Counted from the stretch's first letter, positions 1 to 9,647 are shown. The stretch: DNA of 64,000 bases from Trichomonas vaginalis G3 (GCF_026262505.1 NC_067207.1:14166082-14230081), one strand, 5' to 3'. Made by a program: numbers and translations. The notes: a model not told the origin generated them from the sequence alone.

Positions 1-1005
1 ATTACATATACAACTGCTAAGGCCAAAGTAGAATCACCATCCAGCTACTTCAAGCCATCTTTCATTTCCTTTGTTATTCCACCGCCAACACCAGTACAAA
101 CAGTTGCATCCACACCACACAGTACTCCTTATTTCACTGTATTCAGTACTGCACACAGCACTCCTCACAGTACTCCATTCAACACTGTCTTTTCCACTGC
201 ATCTAAAACTGCTTTTGAAACACCATTCAGCACAGCACATTCTACAGCTCATTCGACACCACATTCTACACCACACTCCACAGCACATAAGACACCGTTT
301 AGTACTGCTCATTCTACACCACATTCCACTCCATTCAGTACTGCACATTCTACACCTCATTCTACAGCTCATTCCACTCCTCATTCTACTCCATATTCAA
401 CAGCACATGATACTCCATTTAGTACTGCACATTCTACTCCACACATTACTCCATTCAGTACAGTACATTCGACACCATTTATTACTGCATTCGAAACACC
501 TGTTGAAACTGTTCATTCTACTGCACATGATACTCCTGTTGAAACTGTCTTTTCAACACCGTTTGTTACATTTGATGAAACACCATATAGAACACCAGAC
601 ACTACACCAGCTGAAACAGCTGATAATAAGAAGGCTGAAGGAGGAAACACAGATAAAAACGATAGTCCTAAGAAACGTAACTGGTTACCAATCATTTTAG
701 GTATTGTCGGTGCTCTTCTTTTGATCGGATCAATTATCTTCTTCGTTCTCTGGAAGAGAAAGAAAGATGACAGCAGCCAAGAAATTTCAGATAGTTCTAT
801 GCCAAATGTAGAAGAAGCAGAAAAGATGGAAACTTATATCAGCTCTGCTGTCACAATCACAAATGACAACCCACTTTGGATCAGTGGTTCTACAATGGAG
901 GATCCATTCCAAGGAGATTTCGAAGAGAGAGAATGTCCAGAATCATTCCTTGAACCTTCACATCTATTGGCTGTCGAACCATCAAAGTTCCCAGTAGAAT
1001 TCTAA
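1..1005 (+). CDS. C-terminal part of a repeat-rich, membrane-anchored surface protein (5' end outside window)
   Basis: Frame 1 is open from the first base to the TAA at 1003-1005, about 334 codons, with no start codon inside, so the gene begins upstream of the window. About 170 residues are a degenerate four-residue repeat of the type S/T-A/P-H/F-S/T (runs such as STAHSTPHSTPF), followed by a short charged linker, one hydrophobic segment (WLPIILGIVGALLLIGSIIF, about 681-740), a basic stop-transfer RKKK-type stretch, and an acidic cytoplasmic tail of about 85 residues containing NPLW and DPFQGDFEE. This is the layout of a type I membrane protein with a Thr/Ser/Pro-rich stalk. In Trichomonas such ends occur on BspA-like and polymorphic-membrane-protein-like (Pmp) adhesins; I infer that class from the layout only. 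The ligand-binding part is not in the window. The Ser/Thr content suggests heavy O-glycosylation. Confidence 0.8.
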   Translation: MTYTTAKAKVESPSSYFKPSFISFVIPPPTPVQTVASTPHSTPYFTVFSTAHSTPHSTPFNTVFSTASKTAFETPFSTAHSTAHSTPHSTPHSTAHKTPFSTAHSTPHSTPFSTAHSTPHSTAHSTPHSTPYSTAHDTPFSTAHSTPHITPFSTVHSTPFITAFETPVETVHSTAHDTPVETVFSTPFVTFDETPYRTPDTTPAETADNKKAEGGNTDKNDSPKKRNWLPIILGIVGALLLIGSIIFFVLWKRKKDDSSQEISDSSMPNVEEAEKMETYISSAVTITNDNPLWISGSTMEDPFQGDFEERECPESFLEPSHLLAVEPSKFPVEF

Positions 1006-1214
1006 TTGAATATCGTTTTATTTATTTTTTTATGCGGCAAAATAAAAATTTTTTATGGTTTTTATTGTTCATCAAAGTCAAAATCATTTTTTTCAAAAAA
1101 AAAATACACGAGAATGCAGATTCAAAATAATTGATCTAACGTTATTTATGGAGCTGTTAAGCATAATATTGTTAAAAAACAATAATTTATTGATCGAAAC
1201 TGTTATTGAAAGGC

Positions 1215-1345
1215 ACAATCACTTCCTTCCAACCAAAACATTGTCCTGAAACTCTGGCCAGAGACTATACATAGCGTGTATATGTAGATGTTTGAGTTTG
1301 GAGAAAATTGGCTAATACAATCTTGAGTTATATTATCCTCACGAA
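1215..1345 (+). promoter_or_regulatory. Relic of an ankyrin-gene upstream block (inverted copy of 29909-30035)
   Basis: The stretch containing CACTTCCTTCCAACCAAAA, AGACTATACATAGCG and GAGTTTGGAGAAA matches, on the opposite strand, the sequence immediately upstream of the ankyrin gene at 29447-29908, including the AATACAATCTTGA just before the start codon. Here no ankyrin frame follows. I read it as the surviving upstream region of a decayed paralogue. Conservation of only this block in two places suggests it is a promoter or 5' UTR common to a gene family. Confidence 0.6.
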
Positions 1346-1360
1346 TTATCTACAGAATTC

Positions 1361-1990
1361 ACTTACATATCGACACGAGATGATTCAGTACAAGAAGTAG
1401 ATCAGTTTTCTATCATAAAATGAATCATATATCAAAATAATACAGTAAAATTGATACAATTTACAATATTGTTATAAAATTGAAGCTTACGATATTATGA
1501 ACTTTATAACATGCATATCAGAGATCTCATATGTTAACTACAATTTTATAATTACGTTTTTAATCTTCTAAATTGAAGATATATTAGACTAAAAACTTGA
1601 TTTATACTCTTTTTATCAGAATGTTTTATTGATTTAGCTTACGTTTATTCACAATCCAATACATTTGTTTCAAAATTACGTATTTTTTAGATTGATATTT
1701 GTGTATGAAATTATACTTTAAAATTGACCGTCAAATTCATCATATCATATGATAGGAAATAAAAGTTTGGTTCTCATCTTGTTCTATTTCACAGTTGAAA
1801 ATTCAAAAAAAAATCGAAAAAAGAAAAATAATTATCAAATATTTCATTTTTCACCAGGAAAAATAGATTTTGAATATTTTTTCGAAAACCAAGATGAAGT
1901 ATTATTGTCCAAACTTTGAATTTGAATCCTTTCCAAGTGCAAAAAACCAATAATTTTTGATTCCCATATTAAATATTTTTATTCTGTAAT
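1361..1990. other. AT-rich stretch, no gene seen
   Basis: No reading frame longer than a few dozen codons and no recognisable domain. It lies where the body of the decayed ankyrin paralogue would be expected if the 1215-1345 block is its upstream region, but I see no ankyrin residues. Confidence 0.5.
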
Positions 1991-3234
1991 AAACAGAAAT
2001 TCATCAAAAGTGACAGCTCTCAATTTTTTGACATTTGTAAATTCTAAATTGAATGAGAAAAATGAAATAATACTAAGCATAATACAATATTCTAGATTTA
2101 ATTATAATTAGGAAAAAGTTAGTTTTGAGAGTACTTTTCATAGGCATATAGAATGAAATCTTCTGAAAAATAATATCACATAAACTCATATTATTTTCTA
2201 ATATATAACTATTTTATATAAAAATCAAATTCAATGATCTTAAAAGCGAAGGATAAACCTCAAAATTTACGAATATAATGAGTGGGAATATAATGCTTAT
2301 CTATCATAAAACCATATGAAATATCAATTTTTGCTTTACGCCTAATTTTTGACGACAATTAGCAAAAAATTGTTAAATGTTAACACTCAGTCCATTTGAA
2401 TATGAAAAATAAAATTGACTTTGATTAAATGTTTTTATTTATCATGCAATTCTTCTTGCGACCAAAGATTTGAATAAAAGTTCAAAAAATAAGATAGCTT
2501 AAAAAATAATATACGGTAGTGTTTACTAATAGATGAATAGTATATAAATTCTATTAAAATGGATTTGATCCAAAAAAATATATAAAATTTGATCATAAAT
2601 AAAATCGTTTTAAATTACTTCTTCATTTAAATTATAACAATTATTTTTGGTTTTATATTTTTTTGGATCAAATCCATTTTAATAGAATTTATATACTATT
2701 CATCTATTAGTAAACACTACCGTATATTATTTTTTAAGCTATCTTATTTTTTGAACTTTTATTCAAATCTTTGGTCGCAAGAAGAATTGCATGATAAATA
2801 AAAACATTTAATCAAAGTCAATTTTATTTTTCATATTCAAATGGACTGAGTGTTAACATTTAACATTTTTTGCTAATTGTCGTCAAAAATTAGGCGTAAA
2901 GCAAAAATTGATATTTCATATGGTTTTATGATAGATAAGCATTATATTCCCACTCATTATATTCGTAAATTTTGAGGTTTATCCTTCGCTTTTAAGATCA
3001 TTGAATTTGATTTTTATATAAAATAGTTATATATTAGAAAATAATATGAGTTTATGTGATATTATTTTTCAGAAGATTTTGTGTACTTCTTCAAAATTTT
3101 ATTTTTTTATTAAAAAGAATCTTTACAAAATATACATTTACTTTAATTAATATTTAAAAACGTGCTCTATCAAAAGTTCCAAAAATTCAATATTTTAGCT
3201 TTTCTAAGGTGTCACTTTTGATGAATTTCTGTTT
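1991..3234. repeat. Large foldback (inverted-repeat) element, about 1.24 kb
   Basis: The outer ends match as reverse complements (1991-2014 with 3211-3234, core CAGAAATTCATCAAAAGTGAC). The inner arms, about 2155-2575 and 2661-3081, are near-perfect inverted copies of about 420 bp around a loop of roughly 85 bp. Between outer and inner arms the two sides differ, so the element either decayed there or received insertions. There is no coding capacity. It looks like a foldback-type or large MITE-like non-autonomous DNA element. Confidence 0.85.
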
Positions 3235-3683
3235 ACAACAATTCTTCAATAAAAAGCAAACAAGTGTTGCATGCTCAGTTCTGTCAACGATAGGAATTGA
3301 GGGGAAATTAATCGTCGAGGAAGTATGATTATGTAAAGTAAAAAAATGTTGTGGGATTTTTAATATTGTATATAATTTTATAATAAATTTTTGTGAGACA
3401 TTTTAAGAAGCACATATAATTTTTTGAATTTAAAAATTAAAGTAGTGTTGAATGAATTTATTGATTAATTTAATACGGATATTTCTCAAAATTAATCAAA
3501 AATAGGTTTTCAGAGAACTTTTAAGATATCTTTTCAAAATGTCTTTTTGAAAATATATAAGTATTATATCAAATTGAAAAAAGGTATTTATCAAAATTCT
3601 AAATTCTTAATAAAAAATAACTTTTCAGAGGATTGTGATTTTGAAAGCATGAGTAATAAGTAAAAAATATCTACGATTTTAAT
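3235..3683. other. AT-rich spacer with a relic shared in inverted orientation with 29160-29224
   Basis: No gene. At 3262-3326 the sequence GTGTTGCATGCTCAGTTC and the following ATCGTCGAGGAAGTA resemble the reverse complement of 29160-29224. Together with the 1215-1345 match this outlines an inverted, decayed copy of the right-hand ankyrin unit, interrupted by the foldback element. Confidence 0.45.
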
Positions 3684-4370
3684 GAGGGAATTGTTCCTTA
3701 TGAGGTATACATTATAACTATATACCTCATAAGGAACAATTCCCTCTTGATAGCTGGGAAACTTTCTCTGAATAACTTATCATTTGGAGAAAGTTTCCCA
3801 GCTATCTATTAGAAACTAAAGGCTGTGAGGCACTAATATATAATCAGTGCCTCATAGCCTTTAGTTTCTTATTAAAAACGAGAAAACTTGTTCGAAATGA
3901 TAAACAATTTCGAACAAGTTTTCTCGTTTTAAGGAGGGAATTGTTCCTTATGAGGTATACAGTATGAATATATACCTCATAAGGAACAATTCTTTCTTTA
4001 AATGGGAGAAACTTTGTCCGAATGTTAAACTATTCGGACAAAGTTTCTCCCATTTGTAGTGGAGATGGAAGGCTTTGAGGTATATTATATTAATATGTAC
4101 CCCAAAGCCTTCCATCTCCACTTGAAAGTTCCAAAACTTTGGGTTAATGTCTTGCAATTAACCCAAAGTTTTGGAACTTTCTAGAAGGAATTGCAGGGTA
4201 AGAGGTATATATTCATACTATGTACCTCTTACCCTGCAATTCCTTCTTAAAATGGGAGAAACTTTGTCCGAATGTTAAACTATTCGGACAAAGTTTCTCC
4301 CATTTGTAGTGAAGATTGAAGGCTTTGAGGTATATTATATTAATATGTACCCCAAAGCCTTCCATCTTTA
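3684..4370. repeat. Array of 11 consecutive hairpins, about 62 bp each, left of the split transposase
   Basis: Eleven palindromes stand head to tail with almost no spacer: 3684-3746, 3749-3806, 3811-3869, 3875-3930, 3934-3996, 4000-4055, 4058-4122, 4124-4181, 4183-4247, 4249-4305, 4311-4369. Each has a stem of about 20-26 bp and a loop of about 6-18 bases. They fall into families in a fourfold order: GAGGGAATTGTTCCTTATG type (1, 5, 9), GGAAGGCTTTGAGG-like type (3, 7, 11), and AAATGGGAGAAACTTTGTCC-like types in between, giving a higher-order period of about 250 bp. Arms covary between units, so the palindromy is kept although the sequence changes. It adjoins the 3' end of the transposase gene (stop at 4446). 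Confidence 0.93.
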
Positions 4371-4445
4371 TTGTACAATTTAAAAATTCAGGAAAAATGT
4401 AATAAGATTTTTATAAAAATTAACCGTTTATTCGTAATTGTGTAT

Positions 4446-4940
4446 TCAATGGTTCGGTATTTCTTTGATTTCGAAGTGTCCATCAATCATAACTCTCCAA
4501 AATGGCGTTTCACCCTGTTTCCAATGTGGTGTCTCATTGTAACACTCTTCTGGAGTCATGGGGCGAAAACCATTTTTGGGAAGGGTTTTATGTGGTACTG
4601 AGTTGTAATTTTTCCTGAATTTATCAAGAAATTCTTGAATTTGTTTTGCATTTGAAGACCGGCCGACATTTCTTTCAAGAGACGGCCAGAGCCTTTCAAT
4701 CTTGCCGTTCTGGCGCGGCATATGGGGGAGAGTGTGGCGGATTTGAATGTTGTTTCGCATGAGCCAATTATAAAATTGGCCCATATTCTCTCCCCCGTTG
4801 TCGGACCAGAAACAAAATGGCTTTTGATATAAGCCAATCGTTTCTTCGGCAACTCTTGTTGTAGATTCGGAAGATTTATTTGGCAAAATTTTTAAAGCCA
4901 ACAAAAACCGAGATTTATCGTCTATTATACCATAAACAGG
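4446..4940 (-). pseudogene. IS481/rve-like DDE transposase, C-terminal part (gene split by the Polinton)
   Basis: The minus-strand frame reads into the second half of a DDE-type catalytic core: VYGIIDDKSRF just after the insertion point, FCFWSDNGGEN with the second catalytic Asp, then HMPRQNGKIERLW with the catalytic Glu, then a tail ending in HFEIKEIPNH. The partner half, with WHVDVH and the first Asp, lies at 27628-28125. Across the target duplication the frame runs on without a stop (RLPV then YGIIDD), so the gene was open here when the Polinton landed. The RNase-H fold and the HMPRQNGKIERLW signature fit the IS481-like (IS481EU) DNA transposons described from trichomonads; superfamily assignment is inference. 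It is separated from its N-terminal part by 22.7 kb and is not expected to work. Confidence 0.85.
4936..4940. other. Left target-site duplication of the Polinton (ACAGG)
   Basis: ACAGG precedes the left terminal repeat and is found again directly after the right one (27623-27627). Polintons usually make 5-6 bp duplications. The copies are identical, in line with a recent insertion. Confidence 0.85.
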
Positions 4941-5590
4941 AGTTAGTATGGCTAAGTCGTGTACTGAGGCACTGCGCGCCTCCGTACACCACTTAACCTT
5001 AAATATTTACAAAACCGTTAACGTATATTTTACAACACAAACGACAACACTAACTTAACCTTAAATATTTACAAACCGCCAACCACTAACGACTTCATTA
5101 ATGTAAAAATAAACGTTCTCACTTACAAAAGTATTGCAACTCCTCCCATTGCTGTGCTTCACATAACAGCTCATAATCTTCTGACTCACTTTCTTCTTCA
5201 TATAGGTCAAAGTCACTGTCAAAATAAATGTTAGTAAGTTTTGACAAAGCTAATGAAACACGTTTACCGTTTGTATCGTATGCTTGTATAAACTTTCCAT
5301 TCTTCATTCCTTCATAAACGCTCAAACTAACTTTACCCTTTCTCCCTCGTATCTGATAGAATGTATTTTCACGAGGAACGAAGAACAAATTCTTGAACTC
5401 ATGACCGTTGTAGTTTGTTATCTCAATAGTTTTCGTCATTTATATAAAAATAAAATAAAAAATAAATGATATCACCACCCTCACACGTATGAAAACATAG
5501 CACAAAAATAATTTAGGTGAAGTGGTGAGATCTAACCTCTTTCTACCTCATTTCACCCTGTTGAATTCATTGCTTTATAACTCTCTTCCT
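4941..5590. repeat. Left terminal inverted repeat of the Polinton
   Basis: Pairs with 26969-27622. The outer part (4941 to about 5500), including the whole 106-codon gene, appears identical to the right copy; then about 55 bp differ around a GGTTAGATCTAACC-like module; then the last 30 bases match again and contain the stop region of the next gene inward. Long terminal repeats with a whole gene inside are compatible with protein-primed replication. Confidence 0.93.
5119..5439 (-). CDS. Hypothetical Polinton protein encoded within the terminal repeat (left copy)
   Basis: 106 codons from ATG at 5439. The protein has a basic N-terminal half (NYNGHEFKNLFFVPRENTFY, then GRKGKVSLSVYEG) and a strongly acidic C-terminal third (DLYEEESESEDYELL). 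It is short, without membrane segments. No family recognised. The same gene is present in the right terminal repeat (27124-27444) with an identical product, so the element carries two copies. It is the outermost gene on each side and is transcribed outward. A DNA-end or replication role is possible from position alone, which is inference. Confidence 0.7.
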   Translation of the reverse strand: MTKTIEITNYNGHEFKNLFFVPRENTFYQIRGRKGKVSLSVYEGMKNGKFIQAYDTNGKRVSLALSKLTNIYFDSDFDLYEEESESEDYELLCEAQQWEELQYFCK

Positions 5591-5808
5591 TTCTCCAACT
5601 CTTCTAACTTCTTCTTAAGTTCAGCAATGTTGTCCTCATGAAGTTTAATCTTTCTCAAATTCCTTCTATCTAATGGTTGCTTTATCTTTCTAAACTGAAC
5701 TCTACCATCCTTCATAGTATGAATGTAATAACCTTCTGGAATAGTTCCTGATTTAATGTATTCTACCAAAAACTTTTGTTTCATTGCTTCAGTGACTTTA
5801 TTTGTCAT
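5575..5808 (-). CDS. Small hypothetical Polinton protein with coiled-coil end
   Basis: ATG at 5808 gives about 77 residues. The start is MTNKVTEAMKQKF, the middle contains GYYIHTMKDGRVQFRKI, and the C-terminal third (NLRKIKLHEDNIAELKKKLEELEKG) forms a short amphipathic helix. The last codons lie inside the terminal repeat. No known family. It is transcribed in the same direction as the capsid gene, in the same cluster. Confidence 0.55.
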   Translation of the reverse strand: MTNKVTEAMKQKFLVEYIKSGTIPEGYYIHTMKDGRVQFRKIKQPLDRRNLRKIKLHEDNIAELKKKLEELEKGREL

Positions 5809-5856
5809 TTCAATCAAATAAAAATTTTAATATTAAATAAAAATAACGTTATTTTT

Positions 5857-6296
5857 TCAGTAAGGAAACGCAGGAGTTTTACGATTTATTTGAGGAGTAG
5901 GTTCTGGTTTAAATGTTGGAGTCGGTTTAGGAGTTGACTTTTGAACAGGAGTTTGTACTTCCATAGGTTCAGGAGTCATTGAAGGTTTTGCTTGTGAAGG
6001 TGTTGGAGTTTGTTTAACTTCAGCTACTTCAGTATTATTTACAACATTTGCTTTATTTCTTTTCAACATCATAACTGCTCCTGCTGTAGCTAGCAAACCT
6101 AGTGGGAGACCATATTTATATAAGGACTTGACCAAATGCTATTTTTGACAGGAGCTGGTGGAACACCTAACCTTGGTGAGACTGCTCTTTGCCATTGTGC
6201 AGCTCGTAAGAAATATTCAATAGGTGCTCCATAATCGTTTGGTAAAGTTTGTTTCATAGATGGTGAAGGTTCACGAGAGCTTGATGAAGAACTCAT
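5857..6296 (-). pseudogene. Polinton coding region for a small membrane/proline-rich protein, apparently broken
   Basis: Minus-strand coding sequence downstream of the capsid gene. It begins with a Ser-rich start (6296), then a region with PRLGVPPAPVKNS, a hydrophobic segment (GLPLGLLATAGAVMML) and a Thr/Pro-rich tail (TPTPSQAKPSMTPEP). A single-span virion or assembly protein is conceivable from its place next to the capsid gene; this is inference. Treated as a fossil coding region. Confidence 0.5.
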
Positions 6297-6326
6297 TTAT
6301 AAGCTTTAAAAATAAACGTTCATCCT

Positions 6327-7901
6327 TTATTCCTCACTGTCGTCCGTAGCTAAGTTATAGTCATCTAATCTTATTATTGGGATGCCATTAGCACGCACCT
6401 GAATGGCAAAGCAACAATCCCTCATAAATCCAATAAGTGGCTTTGGTACATTTTCAGTTGCTAGTTCAATAGGTCCTTTAACAGACAATTTGTATGTTAT
6501 TGGAGCAGTAGATGTTTGACCTTGCTGGAAGCAAAAGTCCACTTCTGTTGGAAAACCACATAAGAAATGTGTGTTGTCATAGCTATCCCATTTATGTTCC
6601 ACACTACCATCATCCACCAATGACCTCATAACATCTTCATTAAATCCTATCATATCATTGTTTGTATTGCAAGCGTTCGCAACCATTTCATAAAATACAG
6701 GTCCATATGATTTTTCAGGTTCTGCAGGCATATTTCCATAAGCTCCCATGGAAAGCTGAAGATATTTAAACTTAGGGTTCTCAAAATTAACATAATAGTT
6801 GTCTTTCTTTCTAAATAGTGCCCAAATACTTTTAACATTAATAGGCGTATAAGCTGCTGTAAATGTTGCACTTGAACTATCTGTATTCTTTGAGAATGAA
6901 CCGTCCATAGGAATCCAATCCATAACTTTAACAGGAAAACATAAAGCCTCGTTTGTATAATGTTCTACAAGTTCTGTATAAATGTTAGGGTCTAAAGAGA
7001 ATGACTTTGGATGAATGAAACATTCATTAAAATCCATCTTTGTTCGAAATAGTTGCTGGGTTACAGTTGTAATAGTAACTGTTCCACTAGCTTCTATTGC
7101 CTTCGTTATCATAGTGAATGGTTCATTCCATGGAACAAATTTATTTGTCGGTGGATTTGAATCTGAAGCAAATGCAACTTTAAGAGTTGGATTGAAAGCA
7201 ATGATATCATTTACAGATATAGATGTGCATTGTAAGGCGTCGCTACTGAACTTTACTTTAAGCTGAATGTTACCAGCAAATGCAGGAATAAATCTTATAG
7301 CTTCTAATGGTAAAAACTTTCTAACAGGAATTCTTAAACGAAGCTTAAAATCAAATGATTTTCCTGCTGTAATTGGACCACTAACAATTTGTCCTGTTCT
7401 GCATGTTCCCGAATGACTCCATACATCTTCATGTCGAGTCTTTGAGAAAACATCTACTTTCTTTATTTGTTCGGTAGTTTGTGAGTTTGAAGTTATATAT
7501 GCTTCTTCTCTTGCGTTGTCTTGAGAATATACGATACGACCATTTGCAAGGATTTGATATCCAGCAACTGCATAGAAAGCGTCATCGAAACCAATCCAAA
7601 ATCCTGGTGGGTTTGTTTTATTGGAACCTGAACCAATTTCTTTATCTGCAATAAATTGACCTTCCATTTTATACGTAATGAATGTATTGTAAAGGTCCAA
7701 CATATTTTCACCAGGAGGTGAGAGATTGAATGTTACCCATGTGTTATCTTTAGCAGTTCCAGGTTGTGATGGAATCTTTGCGTCAGAATATTTTCTATTA
7801 GTGTCACCAATTTGAACTGCATTGTCTATGATATCGAAATATGAGCGAATCTGATGAATATGCTCTGCTGGAGTAAATTCGTTTAGCTGTTCGTTCTGCA
7901 T
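6327..7901 (-). CDS. Polinton major capsid protein (predicted double jelly-roll)
   Basis: The 524-codon frame opens at ATG 7901. Length and texture fit the Polinton major capsid protein: beta-rich throughout, with blocks such as WVTFNLSPPGENMLDLYNT near the start, GYQILANGRIVYSQDNAREE, then SFDFKLRLRIPVRKFLPLE and FAGNIQLKVKFS (end of a first jelly roll), and a second beta-rich half ending in GIPIIRLDDYNLATDDSEE. Capsid proteins of this class form the pseudo-hexameric shell of virus-like particles. The gene lies in the left gene cluster on the minus strand. The assignment rests on size, beta pattern and element context; there is no short diagnostic motif. Confidence 0.75.
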   Translation of the reverse strand: MQNEQLNEFTPAEHIHQIRSYFDIIDNAVQIGDTNRKYSDAKIPSQPGTAKDNTWVTFNLSPPGENMLDLYNTFITYKMEGQFIADKEIGSGSNKTNPPGFWIGFDDAFYAVAGYQILANGRIVYSQDNAREEAYITSNSQTTEQIKKVDVFSKTRHEDVWSHSGTCRTGQIVSGPITAGKSFDFKLRLRIPVRKFLPLEAIRFIPAFAGNIQLKVKFSSDALQCTSISVNDIIAFNPTLKVAFASDSNPPTNKFVPWNEPFTMITKAIEASGTVTITTVTQQLFRTKMDFNECFIHPKSFSLDPNIYTELVEHYTNEALCFPVKVMDWIPMDGSFSKNTDSSSATFTAAYTPINVKSIWALFRKKDNYYVNFENPKFKYLQLSMGAYGNMPAEPEKSYGPVFYEMVANACNTNNDMIGFNEDVMRSLVDDGSVEHKWDSYDNTHFLCGFPTEVDFCFQQGQTSTAPITYKLSVKGPIELATENVPKPLIGFMRDCCFAIQVRANGIPIIRLDDYNLATDDSEE

Positions 7902-7931
7902 GTATTTACTTCGGATAAAAATATCTATTTA

Positions 7932-8356
7932 CTTCATTATTCTCACTCTTCTTCTTGGCATTCGTGGTGGAAGTTGTTTCTTGACATTTTCAATGAACTG
8001 TACATTCTCTTTTGTCTCAACTTCTTTCACTGGTGGGTCAGGGTTCTTTGACTCGGTTTGTTTTTCAATGAAATTCACGAACTTTGCAATAAGCTCTTGG
8101 TTCGTTATTGAAAGTACATCTGGCTTCTTTTCTTCTGGTTCTATTGACTTTTCAGTTTGAACAGAAGGTTTTATATGGGCTTCGCCCTCTTGCCATACAC
8201 CTTAATGTTGTCGCTCTCTGCATTCGCTAATGGAACCTTTCTTTTTCTTACGTATATTTTACCATCTTTACTCTGACTTACATAATAGAAAGGATGTTGT
8301 ATTCCTCTGCGTCATTTAATATAATAGACTCTCGCTCTGATTTTGACAAGCTCATT
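7932..8356 (-). pseudogene. Small Polinton coding region, Lys/Pro/Glu-rich, apparently broken
   Basis: A minus-strand coding stretch upstream of the capsid gene. Its distal part reads as a charged protein with PPVKEVETKENVQFIENVKK and a very basic end (PPRMPRRRVRIMK). The proximal part starts MSLSKSERESIILND. The basic tail may bind nucleic acid. No family recognised. One GC-rich micro-hairpin module (about 8173-8186) lies within it. Confidence 0.4.
8172..8188. repeat. GC-rich micro-hairpin module, half copy
   Basis: GGGCTTCGCCC forms a four-base stem with a TTC loop and matches the first hairpin of the two-hairpin modules at 13203, 18293 and 26350. Confidence 0.5.
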
Positions 8357-8399
8357 TTACATCAGTTAAAGTTTTAATTTTATTTTTTATCTGCAGTCA

Positions 8400-8673
8400 A
8401 ATGACTCAGACAAGTCATATGGACAAGACCCAAGGGTCATAGATGTTGAAGCATTGAAGAAAGAAATTCGCGAGCAAATTTTATCCGAACTGAAGGAACA
8501 AAAAAAGAACAAAAGCCAGAGAGACCAAAGAGAAAACTTAGTGAAAAACAACTAGCTGCATTAGCTGCTGGAAGACAGAAGAACCACGTTTGCTGGCGAA
8601 AAAAGCTAGAGAAGAAGCAAAAGCTAAAGAAGCTGAAGCAAAAGCTAAAGAAGCTGAAGCAAAGAAAGAGTAA
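8400..8673 (+). pseudogene. Small Lys/Glu-rich Polinton coding region, apparently broken
   Basis: Plus-strand coding sequence diverging from the preceding minus-strand gene. It reads as highly charged helix (DVEALKKEIREQILSEL), with a later KLSEKQLAALAAG stretch and a closing run of AKAKEAEAKAKE type repeats. Function unknown. The EKQ-LAA-AG wording recurs in small basic proteins of large DNA viruses, which is only a loose resemblance. Confidence 0.4.
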
Positions 8674-8698
8674 ATGGTTTATTTTTATCCGAATTAAA

Positions 8699-9550
8699 TG
8701 TATAGACAAATACCTTTAACTGTTGCGTTCAGTAGTGAAAACCCTGACGTCAAAATAAAGGGAACAGAGTAACGTTTAAGTTTCCAACAGACTGGATTGT
8801 GAACATAAATGAAGAGAAGTACATTGGCATAACATCTATGTATATAACACGTGCTTTCAGAAAGGTTGACTTTATACTTCAAGTCGAGATAGAAAATGAC
8901 GAACAGTCTTTAAGCGCCCAAAACATTCACATATACAAATACTTTAAAGACGATACAACATTGTTGCAATGTATGATTTCATTTAATGAGATGTTCGAGA
9001 AAAAGTTCAACATTGAAGTACAAACTTTACAGCCTTTACGTGAGTTTCTTGCACAACTGAAAGAAGAAGGTAGTCAGCCACAACTTATAGACTTTCATTA
9101 TGAATTTAATGAAAATGAAGATGGAACTCATGACTGTCAGTGTTATATATTCACCATTCAATGAAGTCGCTAAAAAGAAAGAAAATCCATTACGTATAAG
9201 ATTTCAAATCTCTGAACCAATGAAGACTTCAAGAATGTTTCAATTATGATGCAATGCTTCCGAGGAAAAATGAATTTTCAAAGATTGTAACACCTGGCAT
9301 TTGGGATAGAAAGCAAGCTATATTATATTCAAACTTAAGTAAGGGAGTTGAAAATGAGTTCATTGGTCATACAAGAACTTCACCACTTCCTAACCCTAAA
9401 TACTATAAATTAACTGGCTTCAATCGTGAGTTTTGGATAGACATGTTCTCCACTCATGACCATAACTGCCCAGTGTTCTTACCTCCAGACCATAAGGACA
9501 GTCTCTACATTGAAGCACAACTCTTAAACTCTACAATTGCTGTATTGTAA
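8699..9550 (+). pseudogene. Candidate Polinton minor structural (penton-like) protein region, apparently broken
   Basis: Plus-strand coding region of about 280 codons starting near MYRQIPLTVAFSS. It carries VNINEEKYIGITSMYITRAF, DFILQVEIENDEQSL, a middle LIDFHYEFNENEDGTH, and a C-terminal FSTHDHNCPVFLPPDH. Size, beta-rich texture and closeness to the capsid gene would suit the single-jelly-roll minor capsid protein of Polintons. Two further plus-strand regions (22461-23228, 25360-26171) have a similar look, so which one is the penton protein is not decided here. Confidence 0.45.
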
Positions 9551-9647
9551 AATCTACGCTAGTTTTATTTTTATCACGAATGACCCCATTTCTGACAAAA
9601 TTAAATGACCTCATTCATGACCTCATTGCTGACAAAAATAAATGACC
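9551..9647. repeat. Short direct repeat between convergent Polinton genes
   Basis: ATGACC(C/T)CATT..TGACAAAA appears two to three times within about 75 bases between the convergent ends of the plus-strand structural gene and the polymerase gene. A termination role is possible but not shown. Confidence 0.4.

Noticed and set aside
71-700. Long plus-strand frame rich in His/Leu
   Set aside because: Shadow of the surface-protein repeat; frame 1 continues through the membrane segment to a natural stop.
3948-4157. Minus-strand frame of 69 codons
   Set aside because: Lies entirely in the hairpin array; no codon character.
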